Shown here: piece by piece, positions 9,034-19,539 of the stretch
Numbering within the stretch: position 1 is the stretch's first letter
Layout of the letters: every line of letters begins with the position of its first letter
Assembly (NCBI GenBank): GCA_009829735.1
Contig: CM020619.1
Span: forward strand, 25,073,554-25,137,553
Direction of reading: 5' to 3'
DNA length: 64,000 nt
From: Pyropia yezoensis
Taxonomy: Eukaryota; Rhodophyta; Bangiophyceae; Bangiales; Bangiaceae
Notes under the pieces: model-generated
Databases searched by the model: none
What the model saw: the letters and a program-made list of their open reading frames with translations, nothing else
Told to the model about the DNA's origin: nothing
Translations under genes and position numbers: made by a program

Positions 9034-11308
9034 CGCCTTCGGTGTGAATGATGGGGGGGGGGGGTTGGGGGGGGGTGGTGAGCTCGCAGCGGATCCCAGC
9101 CGCATGCAGGTTGTTTGCTTGCCCCCCTCTCGTGGGTGCGCTTGTGACGTTTTGGTTCCCGTGGGGGTACCCCCGCCGTCCTGTTTTTGTTTTTCATCGC
9201 GCGTGTGTGTTTTTGTACTGTACTGTACAGTTGCCGGTAGCCATGACTGCTGCTCTGCTTGATTGAGTGTCCCCCTGCTAAACACTTATTTTTTTTCCTC
9301 TCTTGGTCGGTATGGCGGCCCCCGCGGCGGCTTCTGTCTGCGTTTGCCCAGTGGCCCAGCGAAGCTGTCGAGACGGGCAGCTGGTGCGGGCGGCAGCGGT
9401 GTTGTGCCTCCCACCCGCACACACTCTCGCGCCACTTTGGCGTGGGTGGCGTGGACGGAAGCGTCCGTGGCGGCCCCGCTGCCGTCTTTGCAGTCACCCC
9501 CCCCCCGTCGACGACGGCGCGGCGTAGCTGGGCTAGGGTAGGGGGACGGTGGGCGCGGACGTGGCCGGCGCGGCCGAGTGGTGCCAGCACCCCCCGGCCC
9601 GCAGCAGAGTCCACCGGCGGCTGCGGTGGGGGAATGGGCGGAGGCCGCTCGCCGCGCTGGCTACTGCCGCCGTCATCACCGCAGCTTTCATCGCCAACGG
9701 CCATCATCATCCCGTCCCCATCCTCCCCCCTTTGCCAGCTGCCCTCTTAACTGCCGTCATTTTGTGCACCGTCGCCCCCAGAGCAGCGAGAACCATCGCC
9801 GTCGGCATTCGCAGCGTAGCGGGGCATGGACTTCTCTTCTTGTGGTCCCCCGGATGCGGACAGCCGCCCGGCGGTAGCACGGCCGGGGCGGCCGCACTTC
9901 CCCGTTTAGCACGCCGCGGCGGCCGATTGAGCTCCTTTGAGGGACCGCCTTCCGGAAGGCCATAGCAGGCATGGAAAGCGGGAGGCGGCGGCCGCGGCCG
10001 GCAGCCACCCTCCTCTATTTTTCCCTGATGGATGCTGCGTGACTTGCTCCTCTCGGGGCGAGCGGCAGCCTGCCGGCAGACCAGATTCCCGCTGGGGGAG
10101 GACCCGGCGGTGTTGGCGGCGTTGGTTGGGCAGAGGGGCCAGCGTCGGCCGGTTATGGATACGCTATCCGCAGTGCGGGTGGCGCTGGCCACAGAGGTAT
10201 GTATCTCCCGGCGGGGGCGCGGCCGGGCCACAGTAGCAGGCGGAGGACAGGTTGCGAACGTGTCTGGCTTGCTAGCAGGAAAGACCCGTGGGAGAAGTCC
10301 CGCCATGACACATAGGGGGCGCACGGCGCCGCGGCAGGGAGAGGGCCAGGCCCCCAGCAGTGTTGCACGTGTCGCTGGGTAATCTAGTGGACCCCGCGGC
10401 CGCCCTCACGCAATCCTTCTCATGACGCCCCCTGGACGTTGCTTGCGGGCCATCACTCGAGGGAGCCAGTCGTGCGCTGCAGCCAGAGGGCAGGAGGAGT
10501 GGGATATTTGAGACGCCAAGTGTGCGTTGGCGCGAGCCCCCAAGCCTGAGACGCTGACATCCGGCTGTCAGGCCAGCCGCGCGCCGACGGGGAGTATCCG
10601 GATAGGGAGAAACGGCCAAAGCGAAGCCCGTAGCTGGTGACTGTTCTTCACCTCGCGACAACACACGCCCCCCCTTCGCCCGAGAGGGCGTCCCGTCAGC
10701 CCTCGGACGAGGCGCTCCTGACGCCGGTCGCACATCTCGGCTGGTCTGGATTTTTATTGGGCCACTGGCTAGACCGACCGTCCGTCTTGGGCGCAGGCGA
10801 GTGGCGCGGGTCCAACAGCCTGCTGCCAAAGTCCTGTTTTCGCGCGCAGGGCGTCCCACCAGTGGCGTGTTCTGTAGGAAAGGATTTCTCGATGTCCGAC
10901 ACACGGCTGCACCTTGAGAGAGCTCCTGGCGTCCCCTCTGAGGCGGCGTGCGCGCTGCGGCACAGAGATGCGGGGCACGCTCGTGGGAGCTGTTGGCGTC
11001 GGGCTTTGGAACGAGGGCGCTTGCCACCGCATCGCTCGCCAGCACGCCACCGCTCACCACATGGTCTCACTCGCCTCACCCATATCCGCTGTCTGTGGGC
11101 TTTTTACCGATGCACCACCGACGTGATCGCCAAGGCGCGCCGCCGTCGTGCGCATGAAGCTTTGTTGAGTTCCGCCTATGCCTTGAGCGTGGCGCGGGGC
11201 TCTCCGTTTTCCTTTGTGTTTGGCTCTCCCCACCTGTACGCTCGCTGCTGAGCGCGTACGGCGGCTTCCCCACCTTGGTCCACCCGCTCCCCTGCCTGGT
11301 CGCCCAGC
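9034..11308. other. Long intergenic stretch, no gene supported
   Basis: It holds the 3' flank of the gene at 8038 (with a tgtactgtactgtacag motif near 9215) and the upstream region of the channel gene. Several frames are open on both strands, as expected at this GC content, but none shows a domain, a biased repeat or a clear start. Confidence 0.4.
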
Positions 11309-14300
11309 ATGGAGTTTGGCGAAGACCGCGCTACCGTCGACCGCATGGACTGGGCGGCGGACGCGGTGGCTGGTCCGCCGACGCCGCTGCTCTTTGTGTC
11401 GGTCGCCCGGCCGTACATGGCGTCGTTGGAGCGGTCCTACCGTCGCGCGCTTGCGCGCGATGACGCCGCGGCGGTGGCGGTAGCGGTCGAGGCGGCCGCC
11501 TTTGCTCAGCGGGCGGTGGCAGTCTTTCACGCGATCGATGCCCTGTACGGAGATGGTTTGGACATCCCGGGAGGGGGGGGGCACAGCAACGAGCGCCTCT
11601 CAACGGGCCGCCGTCCCGGTACCTCTGGCCTTTCTTCCTTGCGGTGGAGTGCCACCGGCTCGTCCGGCGGTCGTCGCGGTGGCGGTGGCGACGCGGGGGC
11701 AAGTGTGGCCGGGTCGACACGGTCTGATGGGATGCACTCTACACCTGGCGCCGACGGCCGGCGCCGCGCGCCCGCGGCGGTAGCGGCCGCAGAGCAGCTC
11801 GCGGCAGCGGTGCGTCGGGACGATCCAGGGCGGTTCTCCCCCGCCGAGGCGGCGGCGGTGCCCTACCTTCTCCGCGCCAAGGCGCGGCTGTTTGAGGCAG
11901 TCCGGTCGGCCGATGCGCCGGCGGTCCGTGCTCTGACGCTCGCGTGTGAGGAGGCTCTCGAGCAGGCGGTGGGGAGTGGCAACCAATTTGTTCTCACAGT
12001 CCCGGGGCAGGGCTCTTCTGGGCAGCCTGCAGGGGGGCCCGGCGCCTCCGCCGCAGTGGGTTCGGGTGCCGCGGCGCTGGCGGCGCAGCCGTCGTTTGGA
12101 CGCGGTGTGGGGGAAGAGACGGAGGACGTCGTGGCGGTGGATGGGCAGGACGACTCGGATATGGAGGACCCAACGGGTGGGGCTGCCAAGCGGGGCGCCG
12201 CTGGACGGGGCGCCGATGGTGCCGGCGGCCGCTCGGTCGGCTCTGTCCGATGGATGTTTTTGCGACGTCTCCTGACCTGTGAGCTTTTGCGGGTGAGCAA
12301 GACCGCTTCCATAGTGACCTTTCTCTATATTCTTCTGGCGATCGCGTCTGTCGCTGCCATTGTCGTCATCACCATCCAGTTTGCGGACGACGTGCGGAAC
12401 CCCGAGAGTGGAATTGAACTGATCCGGCATGACCGGCTGCCCATGCCTGTGGTTACCGTCTGTAGCTCACAGACGGGCGTGCCTCTGCGACGGCTGCACT
12501 TTTCTTCCTTCCGGAACGCCCGCGGAGTCGAGGCGGGCGGCGCACAACCCAACACCACAACCGGCTCTGATGAGTTTGAGAACGTCGTTGAGCGGTTCTG
12601 GGACAACCCGAATGACGAGGACTGCGACCGCGTGTGCGGTAACTTTTTCCCGCTGCCGGTAGTGCAGTTGCAGCAAATCTCAAACGGCTCGGTGTCCACC
12701 CAGTGTCGTCCATGCTTCCGAATTGGCTCCAATGGGCCTGAGGTGGTGGCCAACTCAACGGCGTTCTCCGACTCGGCGTATCTGTCCCTTTTTACTGGTA
12801 TGTGTTTTTGCATTGGGATGGGGGGGGCGGGGAGGCGAGAGTTGGGGGTATTGGGGAGAGGACAGGGGGGCAGGAGTCGTCGGCGGCAGGTGTACGACCC
12901 TTTGTATATATACTGACGACGGCTGCGCGTGCAATGGTGAATCTATGTTCGTACGTCCTGGACTCTGATTGTACGGGACCTACCTCATCCACTCGGGCTG
13001 CACTCGGGTTGTGGTGCTGGCAGATCACGCCTTTTTTCAGGTACGCAAAGGCTAATATCTCTTGCCGTTCTTTTGTCCGGGTTGCTTTTCTGGGTCCTGC
13101 CTGTCGTGGTTCTGCGTACAGCAAGGCTGCGGGGCTGGGCAGGGGCGCGCGCCCAACTCATACGGCCGTGGGCTGGTCACTTTAACGCAGGCTTGTTTTT
13201 GTTTTGCTGAACGGAGCTTTTTGTCGTGGCCTCGTGTTTCCTTCTCTTGTTTCCTGGTGGATCCTACAGTGCATGTTCAGGAAAGACGGTGCGGACGAAA
13301 CTGCTGAACAAGTGATGCGTGGGACGGTTGCCAATCCTGTCTATGATGCACTCTACTTTGGGGGCACGCCTCCCATCCTCACGATTCCTCCGGGCTCGAA
13401 AGCAGCTGCCATCGCTAACCTGACAACCAAGGAGCTGTGTAACACCATCTTCTTTGCGGGGCTTCCGCGGGACGTCAATGGAACCAACGTGGCCGACCTT
13501 CCCGACATTCGGTACTCGTTCGACGGTTCTGCCTGGCTTGAGGTCGGTGACGGCCCCTACTTCAAGTCTCCTACGACCAACGTGCGCGAAGGCACACCGG
13601 AGGAAGGCCTCCAGGTGTTCATCACAGCTCGCGGGGCGAAGCTGCCCGAAGGCGGCGTGACATCCCTGGCGGACACGGCTCTCCTTGGGCCCAACTCAGA
13701 AGCCAACATCCTCTTCACTCGTCGACGGGAGAACGACGAGCTTCGGTATACGATCTCGTCGATCAGTAGCAGCAACAACCTCAAGGTCGAGCCAGCTGAC
13801 TTTTCTGGTACTGTTCCCCGCATCACTTCATCTGTGTGGTCTTGTGGCGAGCACTATTAACGCTATGAATGACCGCCATGTTCTCACCTCGTATGGACAT
13901 CTCTTGCTAACTGCTCGGTTTTTCCATTCGAGGCCTCCTTGACCCGTCCTCATACCTCTCTTCATTGTGGCTGGCCTCCAACAGGGTATTGGCTCAAGTA
14001 CGCTGTACACTTGGGATACGCATCATTTGTGGAAGAGGAGCTCAAAGCAGTTCACACCTATCCGGTGACGCAGTGGCTGGTGGATGTTGTAAGTTGACGT
14101 TTTTGTGCGGTCTGATACTTCGACGTGCACACTTGACGCTTCTGCCCAATTGGTGTTCTCTTGCCGACCGTTTCCTTGATCTACGTGGCCAATCCGCTAA
14201 CTGAGTGCCCCTGCGCTGTCCTCTGTTCATTTTGTTGCGTGGCGTCTCCCTGTTCTGGGCATGTGTCCCTCGTACGCCACCATATTCACCACCACACGGT

Positions 14301-14551
14301 CTCAGGCTGGCTACATTGGCCTTTTTACGGGCGCTTCTCTCTTCTCCATTATGGTTGTACCGTTGCTCCAACTGCTCCGCCGGCGAGACCGCCGCGAGTC
14401 CCTCGCGGTGCGGCCTCTCGACACCCTCTACTCCCCCTACCATCATGTGCGTGCCTCGCGGGCGACGCCGGGGGTGATGGGTGACTTGGCCGCCGCCTTC
14501 GGCGCGAAGCAGGAGGGAGGGGGGGCAGGCACTGGACCGGCGACGCCGTAG
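11309..14551 (+). CDS. DEG/ENaC/ASIC-like ion channel, multi-exon gene
   Basis: Proposed exons: 11309-12797, (13024-13040), 13270-13807, 13985-14088 and 14306-14551, giving about 797 residues; all use GT...AG and the phases fit. Exon 1 encodes a long Ala/Gly-rich cytoplasmic region, TM1 (about residues 333-357, TFLYILLAIASVAAIVVITI) and, just after it, MPVVTVC, which resembles the 'FPAVTVCN' motif after TM1 of DEG/ENaC channels. The middle exons encode an extracellular region with several Cys and N-glycosylation sites. The last exon gives AGYIGLFTGASLFSIMVVPL, matching the family's TM2 start and its G-x-S selectivity filter (here Gly-Ala-Ser). A basic tail (LLRRRDRRE) and a short cytoplasmic end follow. 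The family conducts sodium or mixed cations as trimers. The join between 12797 and 13270 is the weak point. Confidence 0.68.
13024..13040 (+). other. Candidate 17-nt micro-exon of the channel gene
   Basis: Exon 1 ends in phase 1 at 12797 and the exon at 13270 starts in phase 0, so a segment of length 2 mod 3 is needed between them. The 17 bases between ctggcag and gtacgc satisfy this and add the residues Asp-His-Ala-Phe-Phe-Gln. Transcript reads would be needed to accept it. Confidence 0.35.
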
Positions 14552-15391
14552 CGCGAGATGAGTCGGTTTTGAATGGGAATTCTGTTGCGTGACAAAGTCA
14601 GTGAGGGCGTCTGCTCGCTTGGTCTTGTTGCTCCCTCGCTGGTATTGCATCTTTGTTCCTTGTCCGTTCGCGCTGTCCACCATGCCGCTCCATGTCGCCC
14701 CCCCAAACCGGAGAGTGGCCTCCGCACAAGGGCTCGCTAGCGAGCTAGAGGACTAAACTTTAGAGGTGTACAGTACAGTACGAGGCCAATAAAATTTCCA
14801 CCCCCCCCAAACTTGGTCTCGACCGCCCCCCTTCTTGCGTCTCATACTCGGCTATAAGGCAACGCCCCACGGGTTTCTTGGGCTTGCTGTGCTGCTGAGG
14901 ACGTCTTCTATCTTTCTGAGTCAACACATTGCGACCTCCTCTGACCTCACGGTGTAGAGCTGACCTCAGGTTGGACAGAGTCGAGCACAGGAAAATCTGG
15001 ACAGTGCCACTCCTGCAGCCTTGTAGCAGTGCTGTTCTGAGCATACGACTTCTTCATCAAGACACAGATGGTGTGCTCATATTGCTTGAGTGCCGTATGT
15101 ATCTTTCCCGCAGCATCTGTGGCAGATGCACACGATGCTCTCCCATTGTCATGGCCGACTCATGTACGGGCCGGAGGTTGAAACCGTGTAAGGCTTCGGT
15201 ACTGGTACCTAGAGAGGCATTTATTGGCCTCGTACTGTACTGCGTACACCGAGACGGATAATATTCACACAAAAAGGAGCAATGCATTTGCGCTCGGATT
15301 GAGCTGAACTGTGTCATATTTACCGTCGTTTGAACCAGGGTTCGCAAAGTTTATCGCGGCTTTGGTTAATGCAGAACTTTAGCTAAAACAT

Positions 15392-15417
15392 AATTTATTT
15401 AGCGTGCTAAATAAATT
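15392..15417. repeat. 26-bp perfect AT-rich palindrome
   Basis: Arms AATTTATTTAGC and GCTAAATAAATT (12 nt each) are separated by GT. It stands out against the GC-rich surroundings; it could be a protein-binding site, a cruciform or the end of a small element. Confidence 0.75.
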
Positions 15418-15540
15418 GTTCGCTTTAGCGCGTACTTGCACACGGTTGCTCGCGGATTTGACCGACCAACTGTGTGAAGCATGAATGTCAAAAATGTAAC
15501 GTACTTGCTCTCCGGTTTGTTTACAGTGCGTATTCGGTTA

Positions 15541-15586
15541 TGTGCGGCTCGGTTATGTGACCCCTGTCACATAACCGAGCCGCACA
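15541..15586. repeat. Long perfect palindrome, copy 2 of the dispersed motif
   Basis: Two perfect 21-nt arms (15541-15561 and 15566-15586) around the loop ccct. With its left flank it matches, in reverse orientation, the sequence at 648-695. Confidence 0.85.
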
Positions 15587-17410
15587 TCAGACGAGAGGCG
15601 AGCAGCTCGACCCAATATTCCGCATCAAACACGGCCTCGTATTTCCCAGCATACATTATTGGACTGACACAGCAGGACAGCTAAAATATTAGGCTGTTGT
15701 CCGACGCACATGGCACGACGCGCGGCGGCCACCCGCATCCCACCTGCCACGCAAAGTTCGCGGTACCCACCCTCGTTCTTTGGTAACGCTTCCCTTGCGC
15801 TTCACCTCCAACCACCATCCCGACTCGGCTACCACGGTTTTCACTGCCGCCGTTCCACCTTTTCCTGATTATCAGCCTATCGCTTCGGCGGGGATCGCGG
15901 CCGAGCATGGCACTCGGCCGGGCGCGCGGCGGGGGGGAGGACCCATCGCGCGCGCCGACAGGGCCGTCGGCGGGACACCTGCAGCACGCGCCATTGCCCC
16001 CCCCCGCGCCTGTGCCCCCCCAGCGAGCACCCATGGCGATTGCTTATGGTTCTGAGTGGAGTAGAGGAGGGAGAGTGAGCCCAGCTGGTGTGCTGCTCAA
16101 AACTTCGACGACTTCGTGTCTCATCCGTGGCAGGCGTAGCAACACGCTGCCCCAGCACCCCCGTCCCGCACGTACTGTAGCGACTGCTTGCTTTGACTCC
16201 GTCGGAACTCTCGGTCGTCTGCTTGCCATCCCCCTGTATTGCCAACGTTCAAATACTCTTGATTTAAACTATTTTTGAGTACACACATGCGGTAAGGTGC
16301 TGTTCGGGCGGAACACGGGCTGGAACATCGGTTGGCTAATTTCTCGGACGACCCTGTCATATGACCGCGTACGCACTTTTCGCAATATATTAAATCAATA
16401 CCTTTTTCAGATTCGTTTGTTTTCTTGTGTTAGACCCAACCGTAATAATTATGTTCATCAGCTAGTTTCTGAATGAGGCCCAAAACAATATGAGTACATT
16501 ACTAGCCCACATCATCGACGCTCTCCCACATCCCCCGACCCGTGGGTTTCTCGCCCAGCCCTTGATCCCGTGCTGTCGAGAAGTCCTTCTCTACACAGAA
16601 GTCAGTTCACTTCCTCATTCGCGATAGGTCGACTCATGACAGGGTGGCCAAGCTCATGTTGGTGCACAAGAACTGATCGACGGCGTTGACATGAGTGAGG
16701 ACGACCATTACTTCTGAGGTGGGGATGCTGCGGACAATTAAGAGAGCAATGGGGCAGCCAAATGGTGTGGGTGAGGGCCAGCGGCGCCGTCTGGATTCCG
16801 AAGAGGATTGAATTGCCTGTTTCGCCTGAGCTTCTGTAATGCCGCCGATATCCCACTGGCGACCTTCGCAAACTCAGCTCCGAGGGGGGCTTCTTAGGGA
16901 TAGAGAGAGAGGGTCGGTCCGAAAGGTTGCAATCGCAGCTGTCTCCTCACCTCCAGGAATTCAAAATGGTGAAGTATAAGAAGTCCTGTTGATTTGATTA
17001 ATTATAAAACGTAAGAAATCTAATAGACTAAACTATAGACTAGTCTGTAGATTAATTAAGAGTGATAAACGGGACGTTTTTCCTGTGACCACCATGGTGT
17101 GAAGGGGGTTGAGTGATAGCGCGACAAAGCCTGAAGCAACGACGTGCCACGCATTGTGGAAAATCGTTCGTGTTTTCACGACCGACAGCCGCGCGTCGGT
17201 CACAAGTCGCCTGACACACCCTCGCCGATTTCACAGCTGGCATTCCAACTCCCCACGATCGTGGATTTATGAACATATCACAGCAGTCATGTATCGCTGT
17301 TTTCTGAATATTGTACTAGGCGACCAAGACTGACCAGGGTTGTTATATTTCAAGAAACCATCGATCGTTAATGAACTTATGCGATAATGATCAAACTTAT
17401 CAAAAGATAA

Positions 17411-17842
17411 TTATCGCCACGATTCTTGACACGTGTTCCAAAGTTGATGCACAGGCCGACTGGAGATGGCTGACCTTGTCCGTTGTGACGAGGATGAGCC
17501 GCCTGATGGCGACTGCGACCGCCCTCCCGACAGTCGCACCAACGTACCGCCCTTTTTCCCAGCCGATGACGGGCGCATCGCCTTCAGGGAGGTTGCCACG
17601 CGCACGGCATCGGGCCTCGCCGCCCTCGCGCGGAGTGCAGCCTGTTCGCCGATGTGGCCGGCGATGCGCGGGACAACGTCGGCGGTGGAAAGGACGCCAA
17701 CATCGGTGGCGACCATATAGCTGAGAGGCACGTCCTCGCCTTCGCTGCGAAGTGCCTTCGAGTGGGGGACTGGGCTGTCACAGATGACTGTCGCCGCCAC
17801 GATGGTCGCGTTCATGGCTATCGCGTCTTTCCCGACGAGCAC
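17411..17842 (-). CDS. Unrecognised open frame, possibly a gene fragment
   Basis: A 143-codon minus-strand frame whose first half has balanced composition (NATIVAATVICDSPVPH... followed by VPLSYMVATDVGVLSTADVV), unlike the usual chance frames here; the second half is Ser/Arg-rich. I do not recognise it. It may be an exon or a remnant of a larger gene. Confidence 0.2.
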   Translation of the reverse strand: MLVGKDAIAMNATIVAATVICDSPVPHSKALRSEGEDVPLSYMVATDVGVLSTADVVPRIAGHIGEQAALRARAARPDAVRVATSLKAMRPSSAGKKGGTLVRLSGGRSQSPSGGSSSSQRTRSAISSRPVHQLWNTCQESWR

Positions 17843-18320
17843 GATGTCTCAACGGATGGCTCACACGGATCCAGGGACACGTAGTCGACAGTTTGATAAT
17901 TATGAACACGCAGCCTCGTGATCGTTTCTTTTCGCGATACTTTACTCAATAAAATTGACATGATAATTATTACCTCTCGACCCTGAGACTGACTCTCTCA
18001 GAAGGGCTCTTAGCCAAGCAGATACGCCACTGGAACCGAGTCCCGGGCCGATGTGCTCCCAAAGGATGGAATTGCCTCTACTATTCTTCACATCTCCCGA
18101 GAAGAAAGTGGTTCTGCCAAGATCTCTCGCCAACGTGGTCTTGACAGTAAAAAACGTCAAGCTTCTGAGAAGAAATGGCGAAAGACAGTTGCGGCGCTTT
18201 TTTGACCGCACAGAAGACCACATGTGGCGCATGTAGATGGAACTCTCATTTTCTTCGGCTATCGTAAAATTGGAGTTAGACAGACCGCCAGGACCGCCGT
18301 CTCGGGCTCTTTCGATTGAA
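17843..18320. other. Intergenic, nothing seen
   Basis: AT-richer sequence left of the putative piggyBac terminus. No supported coding region. Confidence 0.4.
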
Positions 18321-18338
18321 CTAGTGTCTATTCTACCG
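18321..18338 (+). repeat. Putative left terminal inverted repeat of the piggyBac element
   Basis: CTAGTGTCTATTCTACCG; its exact reverse complement is at 29621-29638. It is followed by two copies of the small palindrome AGGATCAAATGATCCT (near 18345 and 18367). Confidence 0.6.
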
Positions 18339-19539
18339 CAAAAAAGGATCAAATGATCCTCGCCTGAGGATCAAATGATCCTCAAGAAAACCGGCGTTTT
18401 TGACCCCGTGGGGCCCCATTCCTGGGGCTGCTCCGCACTCCCCCGCCGTCGACCTCCCCGTCTCGTCCCCCCGCCTCCCCACGGCACGCCCAACCTGTGC
18501 GACTCCTCCGATGCCCACCTCTCTCCCGCGACGACCCTTCCAGCCCGCCCTCACGACTATCTTGCCGTTCCTCCCCCGCCCCACCCTATCAAGCCCGTCC
18601 GTATCCGCTTTGTCCCACCCTTCCCCCAGGCTGGTGGTCGGCGCCTCACCCGATGTCCGCCGACCCTCCCTGGCGCTGTCGCTCGACGGTCGCTGTCCCT
18701 GTACACTAAGCGACGGCTGCCAACTCCCCCCCCCCCATCCCACCATCGTTTGTTCTTCTGAAACCACGCTCTGGCGGGAGCGCCGTGCAGGGCGGCGCGA
18801 GAGGCGCTTGCAGGGCGACGGCGGTGGCGCACTGGGGATGGTGTCCGCAGCAGCAGCGCGGGTGGGCCAGCAGGCGTCAATCCGAGACGCTAAGAGATAC
18901 GAGTGGTGGGAGTAGAGCGAGGCGTGAGGGTCGGGGACGGGACGGGGGGCATCGGCGCTGCAGGGGCGGCAGGGGGAGGGGCAGGATAGGGAGGGGAGAG
19001 GTGGGGTGGGTAGGAAGCGCAGAGATGGGGCAGCCACAGTATAGTATAGTTGGGGGGGGAGCTGGTTCCGCAAGGGGCTGCGGCACCCCCATCTCTTCAT
19101 GCTTTCCGGATGATGGCGGCCCCATCCGCTGACCGGCAGCGCCGGCAGCGTGGTTTGTGGCGGCGGCTCCCACCTGACGGCGCTCCTCCTGGTGCCCCCC
19201 CAGGGCGGGGAGGGGAAGGGAGCTGGCGCTGGCGCAGACATCAAAGGCCGCCCGGGGCGGCGGCACCGCAACGAGTAGGCACGCATGCTGAGGTGGCAGT
19301 GCACGCAGGGGCGCTTCCGAAAGTGTTGTGCTTGGCACCAACTGGGATGAAGACCACCCAGAGAACGGCTTTCGTCATGGAGGCGTGGCGGGGGGGTCCT
19401 GGGAGCGTGGTCTGCACGGTGAGTACCTTTTTCCTGCCTGCGGACGCCGAGCCGCGGCGTATGCGGTGGGACAACCGACTCAGGAAGATAAACTACATAA
19501 ATTGAGAAAACACAAAGTCCCAAAATCGGAACGAAGCAA
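18339..19539. other. Non-coding part of the piggyBac element
   Basis: 1.2 kb downstream of the transposase stop, GC-rich with C-runs. No recognisable product on either strand; long minus-strand frames here are Pro/Arg-rich and look like chance. Confidence 0.4.

Larger units (their letters stand above)
14552..17410. other. AT-richer intergenic stretch with palindromes
   Basis: Base composition drops in GC after about 14.7 kb. I see no supported gene, only the palindromes at 15392 and 15541 and scattered short open frames. A minus-strand fragment near 16640-16760 reads like ordinary protein (hydrophobic, with Asn/Thr) but has no recognisable relative. Confidence 0.4.

Noticed and set aside
8574..9710. 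378-codon minus-strand frame over the VPS37-like gene
   Set aside because: Shadow frame of the Ala-rich gene; composition follows the plus strand.
9303..9965. Plus-strand frames after the VPS37-like gene
   Set aside because: No recognisable motif, Pro/Arg-rich shifts of composition, and starts in poor context.
10272..11060. 262-codon minus-strand frame upstream of the channel gene
   Set aside because: Arg/Ser/Pro-rich with no motif; long frames are common by chance at this GC content.
15000..18300. tRNA or rRNA genes in the AT-richer region
   Set aside because: No cloverleaf arms, T-loop or A/B box pattern could be found by eye.
18333..19523. 396-codon minus-strand frame next to the piggyBac stop
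   Set aside because: Starts outside any plausible ATG context, is Pro/Arg/Ser-rich and runs through the putative terminal repeat.
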